From positions 50,815 through 114,814 of the forward strand of contig NZ_LJHQ01000045.1 in the NCBI RefSeq assembly GCF_001295925.1: 64,000 nt of DNA, in the 5' to 3' direction. The notes under the pieces are model-generated. The model had not been told where the DNA came from, did no database searches, and saw nothing but the letters and a program-made list of their open reading frames with translations. Shown here piece by piece: positions 16,920 through 25,991 of this stretch (positions are counted from its first letter, which is position 1; each line of letters opens with the position of its first letter). Origin of the DNA: Allobosea sp. AAP35 (lineage in GTDB: Bacteria > Pseudomonadota > Alphaproteobacteria > Rhizobiales > Beijerinckiaceae). A program made the translations under genes and the position numbers.

Positions 16920-17354
16920 ATGTCCATGCTGACCCTCGTCCAGGCCCAGGCCATCCTTGCCGCCACCCTCGCTCATGCCGATGGGGCCGGCTTCAAGCCG
17001 CTCGTCATCGCCATTTTGGATGCTCGCGGCGCACAGAAGCTCCTCGCCGCGCAGGACGGGACCAGCCTGAAGCGGGCCGAGATCGCGCTCGGCAAGGCCC
17101 ATGGTGCGGTGGCGATGGGCATCGGCTCGCGGGCGCTGCACAAGATGGCGCTGGAGCGGCCTTATTTCGTCGAGGCGGCGACCCATGCGGTCGGCGGCTC
17201 GCTCGTGCCGGTACCCGGCGGCGTCCTGATCCGCGATGCGGCAGGCACCTTGCTCGGCGCCGTCGGCATTTCCGGCGACACCTCCGACAATGACGAGGCG
17301 GCAGCACTCAGCGGCATCGCGGCGGCGGGTCTTGTGGCCGACACCGGCGCCTGA
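16920..17354 (+). CDS. GlcG/HbpS-like heme-binding family protein
   Basis: Protein of 144 residues of the GlcG/HbpS family (formerly DUF336). Family features seen are LTLVQAQAILAATLAHA at the N terminus, IAILDARG, and the glycine-rich VPGGVLIRDAAGTLLGAVGISGDTSDND block. Members bind heme or sit in glycolate and other catabolic operons with unclear role. ATG at 16920 has a close GGAG. An ATG two codons later (16926) has better spacing and could be the real start. No signal peptide is obvious. It is monocistronic between divergent lysM and the convergent YfhO gene. Confidence 0.82.
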   Translation: MSMLTLVQAQAILAATLAHADGAGFKPLVIAILDARGAQKLLAAQDGTSLKRAEIALGKAHGAVAMGIGSRALHKMALERPYFVEAATHAVGGSLVPVPGGVLIRDAAGTLLGAVGISGDTSDNDEAAALSGIAAAGLVADTGA

Positions 17355-17403
17355 GCGTTTCAGGCGGCGGACAATTCCGGCCGTCCGCTCCGGGACGGTG
17401 CGC

Positions 17404-19902
17404 TCAGTGCGCCTGAGCCGATGACACCATCTCGCTCACGGCCGTCATCGGCGCGGGGCCGAGACGCAGCGAGTCGCGCACCTGCTGCGAAGGCCCTGAC
17501 AGCATGGAGGGAAGCAGGCGCGAGCTTTCCGCCACCAGCGGATCCTCGCGCAGAGGCGGCAGGGGCAGCAGATCATCACCCTCCTCGACCGGCGTCGGGC
17601 TGATTCGCTCGCGCAGTTCGGCCAGCGCGCCCTCGACCGGGTTGAAGCTGAAACGCACCTTGTGGGTGCCGGCCGGCACCTGGACGGCGCGAAACAGCAC
17701 ATTCGCCTTGAGGATCTCGGTCTCGACCCCGTCGACCGTGGCCCGCCACCAGGGATGCCAGATGTCGTTGAGCACGACGAAGCCGGCTGTCGCAGTCGTG
17801 ACCTCGATCTCGATCTCGGTGTTCTCGTAGCGGCTCAATCGAATATCGGCCCGTGTCGGGGACGGTCCTTCTGGCATGGCCAGGGGCGGGTCGACCTCAA
17901 GCAGCACAGCCTGCTGCGGATCGACCTCAGGCCAGCGGCCGCTTTGCTTCATGCCGTCGAAATCGGCGAACGCCCAGCCGCCGACGAACTGCACCCGCGG
18001 CAGGGCCCGCGGGTTCTCGTAGACATAACCCTGCTTCGTGCGCGCGATCAGCCGCAGATCGCCATCCCGCAAGGCATGATCGACCTGTTCGATCGGCACG
18101 GGCGATGCGATGTATCGCAGCCCCAGCAGGTTCGCGAGCCGGCACCGATAGGAGGGAAACAGCGGCGTGAACTTGCGCTGGTCGGGCCCGGCGATGGAAT
18201 CGCGCGTGCCGACCGCATCCGAGAAATCAGCCAGCCGCAGCGGGTTGTAGCCGAGCGTATGGTCGAAGCCATGGACCATGCCGGCATTGGGCCATTCGAA
18301 GCCCAGCCCCAGCAGTTCGACCCGATCGCGCCGCGGCGAGCCGGCGGGCTGGGCGGTCAGTTGCTTCAGCACCTGCACGGTTTCGTTGCGCGTCTCGGGA
18401 AGCAGCACGTCATAGATCTCGGGCGCCAGCGCCGTCGATTCATTGGGCCCGTTATTGACACCGAGATCGGCCGCGACGACGCCGGTGACCAGCGTCGCTG
18501 CCACGAGCGGGCCCAGCCCGCCGCGCATGTGGCGCAGGCCCTGGAGCAAAGCCAGGCCCAATCCGAACCAAAGCCCGGCGAAGGCCACGGGTCGCCATGC
18601 CGCCGCCAGCCGATCGTTCTCGACCGAGACCACCAATACGGCGGCCGCAAGGACGGCAAACAGGCCCCCCGCCCAGAACAGGTCCCGTTTCGTCAGCCTG
18701 ATGGAGGCTTCGGTGAACAGCCGGTGCAGCACATATCCGGCCAGGACGGCGCCCAGGGCGCCGATCAGGAAAGTGGCGTCGGCCGGCCGGCGAAAGGCAT
18801 TCACGCCCGGCAGGTGATGGTAGAAAAACGCGAAGGCGGGCGTGTAGCGGCCAATCGCGAACACGGCCATCAGCGCAAACAGAATGGTCAGGCTGCGGAT
18901 GCCCCGGTCCCAGAGCCAGCCGCGGCTCAACCCCGGCACGACCAGCAGCAGAACCGGCAGAGCCCCGAAATAGACCTGCCCCATGTTCTGGGACAAAAAC
19001 AGTTCCTTGGCATTCCAGCTCGGGCTGTAGGGCCCCCAGAATTCGACTTTGGGGTCCTGCGCGCCGAAGAGATCGGCGACGAAGGCCGTCAGCAGCGAGG
19101 CCGGATGCAGCGAGCCCCGCCCGGCCTCGACCAGATCGACAGCCGGCCGGGTCGTGGCTTCCGCAAAGAGCCAGGTCCACAGCAAGGGCAAGGCGATCAC
19201 GGCCAGGCCGGCCAGCGCCGCGACAGCGCCAGGCACCAGGCTGGCGCGGAAGGCGGCCCAGCCGCCCACGAGCCAGTGCGCCACCACCATGCCGATCAGC
19301 ACATAGGCGCCGAGCAGCGCGACCTGGTCGGGCTCGACCATCATCAGCCCGGCGGCGAGGCCGGCCAACGCGCCTGCCCCCGCAGAAGATCGCTGCAGCA
19401 TGCGCGCCGTCAGCCAGAAGGCGGTGGCGAAGAAGGCAAGGCTGGCGATCTGGCCGACATGCTGCACCCGCCAGGCGGCCGAGGCGCCGAAGGCGAAGAC
19501 GATCGCCGCCATCAGCCCGCCGGCCGGATGCCAGTTGCGGTCGCGGAAGAACATCATCAGCGCGAGCCCACCCGCCAGCAGATGCGCCAGCACATAGGCA
19601 TCGACCGCGCGGAAGCTCGGCGAGGGCGAGAGCAGCGCGAGGATGATCGCGGGCGAGAAGATCAGCGACTGGGGGTCGGCGACCTGCGGCGAACCGCCGA
19701 AGACATTATGCGTCCAGAACGGCGACTGACCCGAATGCAGCGCCTGCGCCAGAAACTGGATCTGCGCCTGGAAATGCGCCTTGGCGTCGAAGGGAATCGT
19801 GACCGCGCCCGACAACCAGGGCCAGCACAGCACCGTCCAGACACAGATGAAGGCAATGGCGGCCAGCGGATAGCCGGCGCCCTTCTTCAGAAGCGTGTTC
19901 AA
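17404..19902 (-). CDS. YfhO-family polytopic membrane protein (GT-C-like)
   Basis: Large inner-membrane protein of 832 residues. About residues 8-500 contain roughly 12-14 hydrophobic helices, beginning MNTLLKKGAGYPLAAIAFIC. The first periplasmic loop contains PFDAKAHFQAQIQFLAQALHSGQ, a Glu/Asp-bearing loop typical of GT-C glycosyltransferase folds. A soluble C-terminal region of about 300 residues carries the YfhO-like block TATAGFVVLNDIWHPWWRA followed by VNGVET-like beta strands. In Gram-positives YfhO glycosylates teichoic acids; in proteobacteria the role is not established. It is monocistronic. No acceptor can be named. Confidence 0.78.
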   Translation of the reverse strand: MNTLLKKGAGYPLAAIAFICVWTVLCWPWLSGAVTIPFDAKAHFQAQIQFLAQALHSGQSPFWTHNVFGGSPQVADPQSLIFSPAIILALLSPSPSFRAVDAYVLAHLLAGGLALMMFFRDRNWHPAGGLMAAIVFAFGASAAWRVQHVGQIASLAFFATAFWLTARMLQRSSAGAGALAGLAAGLMMVEPDQVALLGAYVLIGMVVAHWLVGGWAAFRASLVPGAVAALAGLAVIALPLLWTWLFAEATTRPAVDLVEAGRGSLHPASLLTAFVADLFGAQDPKVEFWGPYSPSWNAKELFLSQNMGQVYFGALPVLLLVVPGLSRGWLWDRGIRSLTILFALMAVFAIGRYTPAFAFFYHHLPGVNAFRRPADATFLIGALGAVLAGYVLHRLFTEASIRLTKRDLFWAGGLFAVLAAAVLVVSVENDRLAAAWRPVAFAGLWFGLGLALLQGLRHMRGGLGPLVAATLVTGVVAADLGVNNGPNESTALAPEIYDVLLPETRNETVQVLKQLTAQPAGSPRRDRVELLGLGFEWPNAGMVHGFDHTLGYNPLRLADFSDAVGTRDSIAGPDQRKFTPLFPSYRCRLANLLGLRYIASPVPIEQVDHALRDGDLRLIARTKQGYVYENPRALPRVQFVGGWAFADFDGMKQSGRWPEVDPQQAVLLEVDPPLAMPEGPSPTRADIRLSRYENTEIEIEVTTATAGFVVLNDIWHPWWRATVDGVETEILKANVLFRAVQVPAGTHKVRFSFNPVEGALAELRERISPTPVEEGDDLLPLPPLREDPLVAESSRLLPSMLSGPSQQVRDSLRLGPAPMTAVSEMVSSAQAH

Positions 19903-20071
19903 GCGGACCCCCCGGTCCCCTCAGGCTTGGACGTCTCCGGATTCGGAGACAGCCTCCACCCTGTCGTTGCCGGGACCATGCCGGTGGGCACGTGAACTGA
20001 AACTGAATGGAATCACGAAAAGGTGATCGCCGCCGCAAGCCACGTCAACGAAGGCTACGGCGACGGTCGTA

Positions 20072-21307
20072 TCAGCGGCTGTTACTCAGCCACGCGGCCA
20101 GCACACGGCGCTCGTCCGTCGTCATGCCCGACAGATTATTGGGCGGCATCGCATGCGTCATGACCGCTTGGACCCGGATCGCGCGGGCCTGCGCAGCAAT
20201 GAACTCCGGCTCATGCAGCAGCACGCCCTTGGGCGGAATCTGGATGCCGGGCCAGGTCGGCTCGGGTGCATGGCACATGGCGCAGCGCCCGGTGACGATG
20301 GTGGCGACCGCCTCCGGCGGCGCCTGCAGCCCGGCCAGCATCACCGGCTTCGAGGCAGGCAACGGCGACAGGCCCAGCCGCTCGCGCCCGCCCGGCGAGG
20401 ACGCCATCGCCACCCAGAAGGCGAGCCAGAGCGCCACCAGCGCGACCGCCCAGGTCCACCAGGGCGATTTCGCATGGTCGGCGTGGCGGACATTGAAGAA
20501 ATGCCGGATCAGCGCGCCCGCCACGATGATCAGAGCCACCAGCACCGGGATCACCGCCGAATTGGCATAGGTCACGGGGTAGTGGTTCGACAGCATCAGG
20601 AACAGCACCGGCAGGGTGATGTAATTGTTGTGCAGCGAGCGCTGCTTGGCCGCCTTGCCGTATTTCGGATCGGGCTTCTCGCCGGCGCTCAGCGCCGCGA
20701 TGACCTTCCGCTGGCCGGGCATGATGTTGAAGAAGACATTGGCGGTCATGATCGTCGCCATCAGCGCGCCAGTATGGATCAGTGCGCCGCGCCCCGAGAA
20801 CACCGAGGCGAAAGCCCAGCTCGCCGCCACGACATAGGAAAAGCCGAGCAGGCCGAGCACGACATCGTTGCGGCCCAGCGCCGAGCGGCAGAGCCAGTCG
20901 TAGAACAGCCAGCCGAAGACCAGCGCGGCGATGCCGATCGCTCCAGCCGCCAGAGGCGACAACTGCATCACCGCCGGGTCGATCAGATAAAGCTCGGACT
21001 GCGCGTAATAGACCCAGACCAGAAGGAAAAAGCCCGAGATCCAGGTCCAATAGGCCTGCCATTTGTGCCAGGTCAGCTCGACCGGCATCACCGCAGGCGC
21101 GACGAGGTATTTGCGCATCTCGTAGAAGCCGCCGCCATGCACCTGCCACGCCCGCCCCCCCTCGCCCGGCGGGATGTCAGCGGCGGGGCGCAGCGAGGCG
21201 TCGAGATGAATGAAGAAAAAGGACGAGCCGATCCAGGCGATGGCTGTGATCACATGCAGCCAGCGCAGCAGCATGCCGCCCCATTCCATCAGATAGGCAT
21301 CGAGCAT
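20072..21307 (-). CDS. puuD: Urate hydroxylase PuuD
   Basis: Membrane-bound, cytochrome c-containing urate oxidase, 411 residues. About eight hydrophobic helices (WLHVITAIAWIGSSFFFIH onward) are followed by a C-terminal cytochrome c domain with CAMCH near residue 341 and a Met-containing segment (TQAVMTHAMPPNN region). It converts urate to 5-hydroxyisourate and passes electrons to the respiratory chain, without making hydrogen peroxide. It is divergent from uraH and puuE-uraD, which encode the next steps. Length and domain order match the family. Confidence 0.9.
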   Translation of the reverse strand: MLDAYLMEWGGMLLRWLHVITAIAWIGSSFFFIHLDASLRPAADIPPGEGGRAWQVHGGGFYEMRKYLVAPAVMPVELTWHKWQAYWTWISGFFLLVWVYYAQSELYLIDPAVMQLSPLAAGAIGIAALVFGWLFYDWLCRSALGRNDVVLGLLGFSYVVAASWAFASVFSGRGALIHTGALMATIMTANVFFNIMPGQRKVIAALSAGEKPDPKYGKAAKQRSLHNNYITLPVLFLMLSNHYPVTYANSAVIPVLVALIIVAGALIRHFFNVRHADHAKSPWWTWAVALVALWLAFWVAMASSPGGRERLGLSPLPASKPVMLAGLQAPPEAVATIVTGRCAMCHAPEPTWPGIQIPPKGVLLHEPEFIAAQARAIRVQAVMTHAMPPNNLSGMTTDERRVLAAWLSNSR

Positions 21308-21433
21308 CGCGGCTGGGATTCCCGTCAGGTCCGGCGATGGACTTCGCCGGACCGCAGGTTACGGTTGGGTTAGAGCGGCAGGCAAGCATGCGCAGACCGA
21401 AACCGCTGAGCGGCCCTGCCAAGTCCCACAGCG

Positions 21434-21477
21434 CTCATCCTTCGAGACGCAGCCTGAAGGCTGCTCCTCAGGATGAG
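21434..21477. repeat. Palindromic intergenic repeat, family A copy 2
   Basis: CTCATCCT (21434-21441) pairs with AGGATGAG (21470-21477), and the inside carries GAG, GCAGCC-tgaa-GGCTGC and CTC. This is the same plan as the element at 4612-4670. It lies in the gap between divergent puuD and uraH, so it could affect their shared promoter region. Confidence 0.8.
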
Positions 21478-21508
21478 GGCTGTAGACTGCAGATCGAAAG
21501 GGACCGAG

Positions 21509-21862
21509 ATGGCCGGGTTGACGACGCATATCCTCGACACCCATGGCGGCGTCCCGGCCGCGGGCGTGTCGATCACGCTGCGCCGCATCGCGGACGGCAA
21601 GACCGAAACTCTTGCGACCACCGTGACCAATGCCGATGGCCGCACCGACGCGCCATTACTGACGCCCGAGGCGACGCAGCCCGGCCTCTACGAGATCGAC
21701 TTCGCCATCGGCCCCTATTTTCGCGGCCGCGGCGTGCCCCTGCCCGAGCCCGCCTTTCTGGAGACGGTCACGGTGCGCTTCGGCATCGCCGACACAAGCC
21801 GGCACTGGCACGTCCCGCTCAACTGCTCGCCCTATGGCTACACGACCTATCGCGGAAGTTGA
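21509..21862 (+). CDS. uraH: 5-hydroxyisourate hydrolase
   Basis: Transthyretin-like HIU hydrolase, 117 residues, cytoplasmic. It hydrolyses 5-hydroxyisourate to OHCU in urate breakdown. The N-terminal LTTHILDTHGGVPAAG has the conserved His and the C terminus ends YGYTTYRGS, the family signature. His residues in TSRHWHVPLNCSPYGY match the active site. ATG at 21509 was chosen because the family begins here; the preceding in-frame part from 21473 overlaps the palindromic repeat. It is followed by puuE-uraD about 150 bases downstream. Confidence 0.93.
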   Translation: MAGLTTHILDTHGGVPAAGVSITLRRIADGKTETLATTVTNADGRTDAPLLTPEATQPGLYEIDFAIGPYFRGRGVPLPEPAFLETVTVRFGIADTSRHWHVPLNCSPYGYTTYRGS

Positions 21863-21869
21863 CAGCCGT

Positions 21870-21947
21870 CGTCATGCTCGGGCTTGACGCGAGCATCTCG
21901 GGCCAGAGCTTCTCGGGTCTGCGCTTCGCTCCGCCCGAGAATGACGG
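21870..21947. repeat. Palindromic intergenic repeat, family B copy 1
   Basis: GTCATGCTCGGGCTTGACGC start, then GAGCATCTCGGG and a reversed half with CCCGAGAATGAC at the end. Two linked hairpins, one built on TGCTCGGG/GAGCA and one on TCTCGGG/CCCGAGA. The same design recurs at four other places in the window. Confidence 0.8.
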
Positions 21948-22016
21948 CCCGTAACTTGCCTTCACCGTCAGACGTTTATCTCTCTCAGCTGAATCACTTT
22001 GCGAGCGCCGTCCGCC

Positions 22017-23435
22017 ATGACCAACACTGCCTATCCGCGCGACCTGAAGGGCTATGGCCGCACCCCGCCGCATCCGCGCTGGCCGGGGAAGGCCCGCATC
22101 GCCGTGCAGTTCGTGATCAATTACGAGGAGGGCGGGGAGAACAACATCCTGCATGGGGATGCGGCTTCAGAAGCCTTCCTCTCCGAGATCGTCGGCGCCG
22201 CGCCCTGGCCCGGCCAGCGCCACATGAACATGGAGTCGATCTATGAATTCGGCTCGCGCGCCGGCTACTGGCGGCTGTGGCGGATGTTCACGGAGCGCGC
22301 CATGCCGGTCACCGTCTTCGCGGTCGCGAGCGCGCTGCAGCGCTATCCCGAGATCGCCGCCTCGATGCAGGAGGCTGGCTGGGAGATCGCCACCCACGGC
22401 CTGAAATGGATCGATTACCGCGACATCCCCGCCGAGCGTGAAGCCGCCGACATCGCGGAAGCAGTTCGCATCCAGCGCGAGATCACCGGCGAGCGTCCGC
22501 TCGGCTTCTACCAGGGGCGCTGTTCGGGGAACACGACGCCGCTGATGATGGAGGAAGGCGGCTTCCTCTACACCGCCGACAGCTATGCCGACGAGCTGCC
22601 CTATTGGCTGTCCGGCCCCAAGGGGCCGCAGCTCGTCGTGCCCTACACGCTCGACGCCAACGACATGCGCTTCGCCACGCCGCAGGGCTTCAACAGCGGC
22701 GACCAGTTCTACGCCTATCTCAAGGACACGTTCGACCTGCTCTATGCCGAAGGCGAAACCGCCCCGAAGATGATGTCGATCGGGCTGCATTGCCGCCTCG
22801 TCGGCCGGCCCGGCCGCGCCGCAGCGCTGGCGCGCTTCCTCGATTATGTCCAGAGCCACAGCCAAGTCTGGATCGCGACCCGGCTCGACATCGCCCGCCA
22901 CTGGATCCGCCACCACCCGCCGGCGGGCGGCTACCGGCCCTCAACCGTACCCAAAGCGCTGTTCGTCGAGGTCTTCGGGCGGATCTGGGAGAACGCGCCC
23001 TGGGTCTCCGAAGCCGCCTTCGACGCCGGCATCACCGCCGCCCATGATGATGCCGAGACGCTGCATGCGGCGATGGTCAAGGTCATGCGCGCCGCCCCGC
23101 GCGAGACGCTGCAGGCGCTGCTGCTCGGCCATCCCGACCTCGCCGGCAAGCTCGCGGCGGCTGGCGAGATGACCGAGGAATCGATCGGCGAGCAGGCCTC
23201 CGCCGGGCTCGACCGGCTGACCGCCACCGAACGCGCCCGCTTCATGGCGCTGAATGACGCCTACAAGGCCCGCTTCGGCATCCCCTTCATCATGGCGGTG
23301 GCCGGCGCCAGCAAGGACGCTATCCTGGCCGCTTTCGAGACGCGGCTGCAGAGCACGCCCGAAGTCGAGTTCGAGACGGCGCTGGGGCAGGTCGAGCGGA
23401 TTTCGCTGCTGCGGCTGAAGGAGATCATGCGGTAA
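22017..23435 (+). CDS. puuE: Allantoinase PuuE fused to OHCU decarboxylase UraD
   Basis: Bifunctional purine-catabolic enzyme, 472 residues. Residues about 1-305 are the PuuE allantoinase domain, a polysaccharide-deacetylase-like fold (FVINYEEGGENNILHGD, THGLKWIDYRD, IGLHCRLVGRPGR). Residues about 320-470 are the OHCU decarboxylase domain (LLGHPDLAGKLA with its His, and ERARFMALNDAYKARFGIPFI). Together with PuuD and UraH it takes urate to allantoate: UraD makes (S)-allantoin, PuuE opens its ring. ATG at 22017 is used; a TTG at 21999 is in frame. No later steps such as allantoicase are present in the window. Confidence 0.92.
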   Translation: MTNTAYPRDLKGYGRTPPHPRWPGKARIAVQFVINYEEGGENNILHGDAASEAFLSEIVGAAPWPGQRHMNMESIYEFGSRAGYWRLWRMFTERAMPVTVFAVASALQRYPEIAASMQEAGWEIATHGLKWIDYRDIPAEREAADIAEAVRIQREITGERPLGFYQGRCSGNTTPLMMEEGGFLYTADSYADELPYWLSGPKGPQLVVPYTLDANDMRFATPQGFNSGDQFYAYLKDTFDLLYAEGETAPKMMSIGLHCRLVGRPGRAAALARFLDYVQSHSQVWIATRLDIARHWIRHHPPAGGYRPSTVPKALFVEVFGRIWENAPWVSEAAFDAGITAAHDDAETLHAAMVKVMRAAPRETLQALLLGHPDLAGKLAAAGEMTEESIGEQASAGLDRLTATERARFMALNDAYKARFGIPFIMAVAGASKDAILAAFETRLQSTPEVEFETALGQVERISLLRLKEIMR

Positions 23436-23441
23436 TCGCGC

Positions 23442-23533
23442 CGTCATTCTCGGGCGCAGCGAAGCGCAGACCCGAGAATCTCTGGCAGGATCATCTCCGG
23501 CCGGAGATGCTCGGGTCTTCGCCCGAGCATGAC
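23442..23533. repeat. Palindromic intergenic repeat, family B copy 2
   Basis: Begins CGTCATTCTCGGGCGCAGCG and ends CCCGAGCATGACG, with two nested hairpins (TTCTCGGG/CCCGAGAA and ATGCTCGGG/CCCGAGCAT). It fills almost the whole gap between puuE-uraD and the convergent SDR. Confidence 0.85.
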
Positions 23534-23541
23534 GCGCAAAC

Positions 23542-24303
23542 TTACAACCCGCTCACCAGATGCCCGCCATCCACGGCGACCACCGCCCCGGTCATGTGGC
23601 GCCCCGACTCCGAGCAGAGCAGCAGCAGCGGCCCGTCGAGATCGGCGGGATCGCCGATGCGGCGGGCGGGAACCCGCTTCTTCAGCGCCTCGCCGGCTTC
23701 GCTTTCGAAGAAATCGCGGTTGATGTCGGTGACGACATAGCCCGGCGCCAGCGCGTTGACCCGGATGCCATGGCGCGCCCATTCCAGCGCCAGCCCCTTG
23801 GTCATCTGGATCAGCCCGGCCTTGGAGATGGCATAGGGCACGACGCGCGCCGTCACCCGCTCGCCCAGGATCGAGGCGATGTTGACGATCGCGCCCCCGC
23901 CCTCCTGCTTCATCATCACCTGCGCCGCCGCCTGCGCCGCGAAGAAGCAGCCCTTCAGATTGACGTTAAGCTGCGCGTCCCATTGCGCTTCGGTGACGGA
24001 GATCGCGGCCTCCGTCTCGCCGATGCCGGCATTGTTGACGAGCACATCGAGCCCGCCCAGCAGCCGCGCGGCTTCAGCCAGGCCGGCCTGGATCGAGGGC
24101 ACCGAGGCGACGTCGAGCGCCAGCGGCAAGACCTTGCCCGGCAGCGCCGCGCAGGCCTGCGCCAGCTCTTCCAGACGCTCGACCCGGCGTGCGGCGGCGA
24201 CGACATGCGCCCCCTGCCCCGCCAGCAGCGCCACGAAATGCGCACCCAGCCCCGACGATGCGCCGGTGACCAGCACGCGCTTGCCCTTCAGATCCTCGAA
24301 CAT
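23542..24303 (-). CDS. SDR-family oxidoreductase (classical, intact)
   Basis: Classical short-chain dehydrogenase of 253 residues. Cofactor loop TGASSGLGAHF near residue 13, NNAG near 91, catalytic Ser in NIASILGE and Tyr-x3-Lys in VVPYAISKAG near 155. APGYVVTD and a GGHL C-terminal turn complete the pattern. The basic loop AARRVERL suggests NADP(H) preference. ATG at 24303 is preferred over an in-frame ATG at 24369 because the family begins at MFEDLKGKRVLVTG. Substrate is unknown. Neighbours on both sides are repeats, so it is probably monocistronic. Confidence 0.9.
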   Translation of the reverse strand: MFEDLKGKRVLVTGASSGLGAHFVALLAGQGAHVVAAARRVERLEELAQACAALPGKVLPLALDVASVPSIQAGLAEAARLLGGLDVLVNNAGIGETEAAISVTEAQWDAQLNVNLKGCFFAAQAAAQVMMKQEGGGAIVNIASILGERVTARVVPYAISKAGLIQMTKGLALEWARHGIRVNALAPGYVVTDINRDFFESEAGEALKKRVPARRIGDPADLDGPLLLLCSESGRHMTGAVVAVDGGHLVSGL

Positions 24304-24403
24304 CCATGCCGACCCTCGTTGTCCTGTCCGGAAGGGACACCGCGGCGGACGGCGGGTCAATCGCTCCAACGGCTGACATCCGGACTCTTCGGAAACTCTA
24401 CGC

Positions 24404-24496
24404 CGTCATCCCGGGCGAAGCGAAGCGCGACCCGGGATCCATGCCTGAAGCGTTCCGGAATGGATCCCGGGTCTCCCTTCGGTCGCCCGGGATGAC
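24404..24496. repeat. Palindromic intergenic repeat, family C copy 1
   Basis: Starts CGTCATCCCGGGCGAAGCGA and ends CGCCCGGGATGAC. Inner hairpin CCCGGGATCCAT/ATGGATCCCGGG. It lies between the SDR start and the UdgX stop. A related, diverged copy lies at 41184. Confidence 0.85.
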
Positions 24497-24515
24497 CCGC
24501 GGAGGAATGGACCGC

Positions 24516-25991
24516 CTAAGCCGCCACCATCTCCGGCACCAGCAGCCCGACGCGTCCCAGATCGGCGCGGAAGCGCGCCGTCTCGCGTTCGCGCGCGGCC
24601 TCATCCGGCAGGCGCAGCAGATAGGAGGGGTGGACGGTGGCGATGAGCGCGGCGCCGTCCTCCAGCACGAGATCGCGTTCGCGCATCGAGGCCAGTGACC
24701 CGGTATGCCCGGTCAGAGCGTTCAGCGCGGTGGCGCCCAGCGCCACCACCAGTTTCGGCCGGACGAAATCGCGCTCCAGCCCGAGCCAGAAGCGGCAGGC
24801 CGAAATTTCCCCCGCATTCGGCCGCTCATGGATGCGCCGCTTGCCCTTCACCGTGAACTTGAAGTGCTTCACCGCATTGGTGACATAGGCGCGGCTGCGG
24901 TCGAGCCCGGCTTCGCCCATGACTCGATCGAAGACCTGACCCGCCGGCCCGATGAAGGGCTTGCCCGCCAGATCCTCCTGGTCACCCGGCTGCTCGCCGA
25001 CGAACATCACCGGCGCCGACAACGGACCCTCCCCGAAGACCGTCTGCGTCGCGTGCTGACACAGGCCGCAGCGCGCGCAATCGCGCGCGGCCGCCTTCGC
25101 CTCCTGCCAGCTTCCGCCGGCCTCCGGCCCAGGCAGCGCCTCGTCGCGCTGGCGCTGCGCCTGCCGCAGATGCCGCTCCGACGGCAGGGTCGGCTGGTTC
25201 GCCACCATCGCCTCGGCACGTCTTCCGGCGGCGGCGATCAGCGGTGCGATCAACTGCGCCTCGGGCAGGTTGCGCCAGTATTTCTCCGGCATCTCGGCCT
25301 TCATCGCCTTGATCTTGAGCCGCGCCGGATTGAAGATATTGGCGTAATAGGTTCGCCAATAGGCCTCCATCGCATCGTCGTCGGGCGCGTCCGCGCGGCT
25401 CGCCCCCTCCCCGATATGCAGCGTCGCGCCGTCCCAGTGCAGCGACCGCAAGGGGGTGAGGATTGACCAGCGCATCGACGCGAAACGCTCGACGAAGAAG
25501 CGCGAGACGCGCTCGACGATATGATGCTCCGGCTCGAACCAGGCGACGAAGGCCTCGGCGCCGTCGGGCCCCTCGACCTGGCGGAAGCGCACGAAGGCGG
25601 TCATCTTGTGCAGGTCGCGGCGTACCGACTTGGCCATCGCATTGGCCTTGTGGACATCGTCGTCGGTCAGGACCCGCAGCAAGGCGGGCTGGCTCTGGAG
25701 CCGGAGCAGCAGCCGATAGAGCAGGTCGAAGCGGCCGGCATCGCGATGGCAGACGACCAGGCGCGCCAGCTCCGGAAAGTCGCGCGGCACGGTCAGTTCG
25801 ATGCCGGGCTTCGGCTCGGGCAGCGGCACGGCCGCATCGGCAAACAGGCCGGCATCCGCGTCGCCGATCCGCCAGTCTATCTGTGCGGGCGCAACGCCCG
25901 CCAGCGCCAGCGCCCGCGCCTGCTGCCGCCAGCCCTCGAAATCGGCGGGATGGGCTAGCCGCGCCAGCACGGGCCCGGACGCATCCGTCAC
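24516..25991 (-). CDS. UdgX-type uracil-DNA glycosylase fused to DUF4130 domain
   Basis: Probable DNA repair protein of 491 residues. Residues about 1-260 match the DUF4130 region found before UdgX in many bacteria. Residues about 290-490 form a family-4-like uracil-DNA glycosylase with Fe-S cysteines (CARCGLC), GEQPGDQED, TNAVKHFKF, and the UdgX insertion KRRIHERPNAGE near residue 385. The His in KRRIH is the residue that links covalently to uracil-DNA sites in mycobacterial UdgX. VHPSYLLR closes the fold. GTG at 25991 overlaps the radical SAM stop as GTGA, so both are translated together. A LexA-type box lies in front of the pair. Confidence 0.9.
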   Translation of the reverse strand: MTDASGPVLARLAHPADFEGWRQQARALALAGVAPAQIDWRIGDADAGLFADAAVPLPEPKPGIELTVPRDFPELARLVVCHRDAGRFDLLYRLLLRLQSQPALLRVLTDDDVHKANAMAKSVRRDLHKMTAFVRFRQVEGPDGAEAFVAWFEPEHHIVERVSRFFVERFASMRWSILTPLRSLHWDGATLHIGEGASRADAPDDDAMEAYWRTYYANIFNPARLKIKAMKAEMPEKYWRNLPEAQLIAPLIAAAGRRAEAMVANQPTLPSERHLRQAQRQRDEALPGPEAGGSWQEAKAAARDCARCGLCQHATQTVFGEGPLSAPVMFVGEQPGDQEDLAGKPFIGPAGQVFDRVMGEAGLDRSRAYVTNAVKHFKFTVKGKRRIHERPNAGEISACRFWLGLERDFVRPKLVVALGATALNALTGHTGSLASMRERDLVLEDGAALIATVHPSYLLRLPDEAARERETARFRADLGRVGLLVPEMVAA

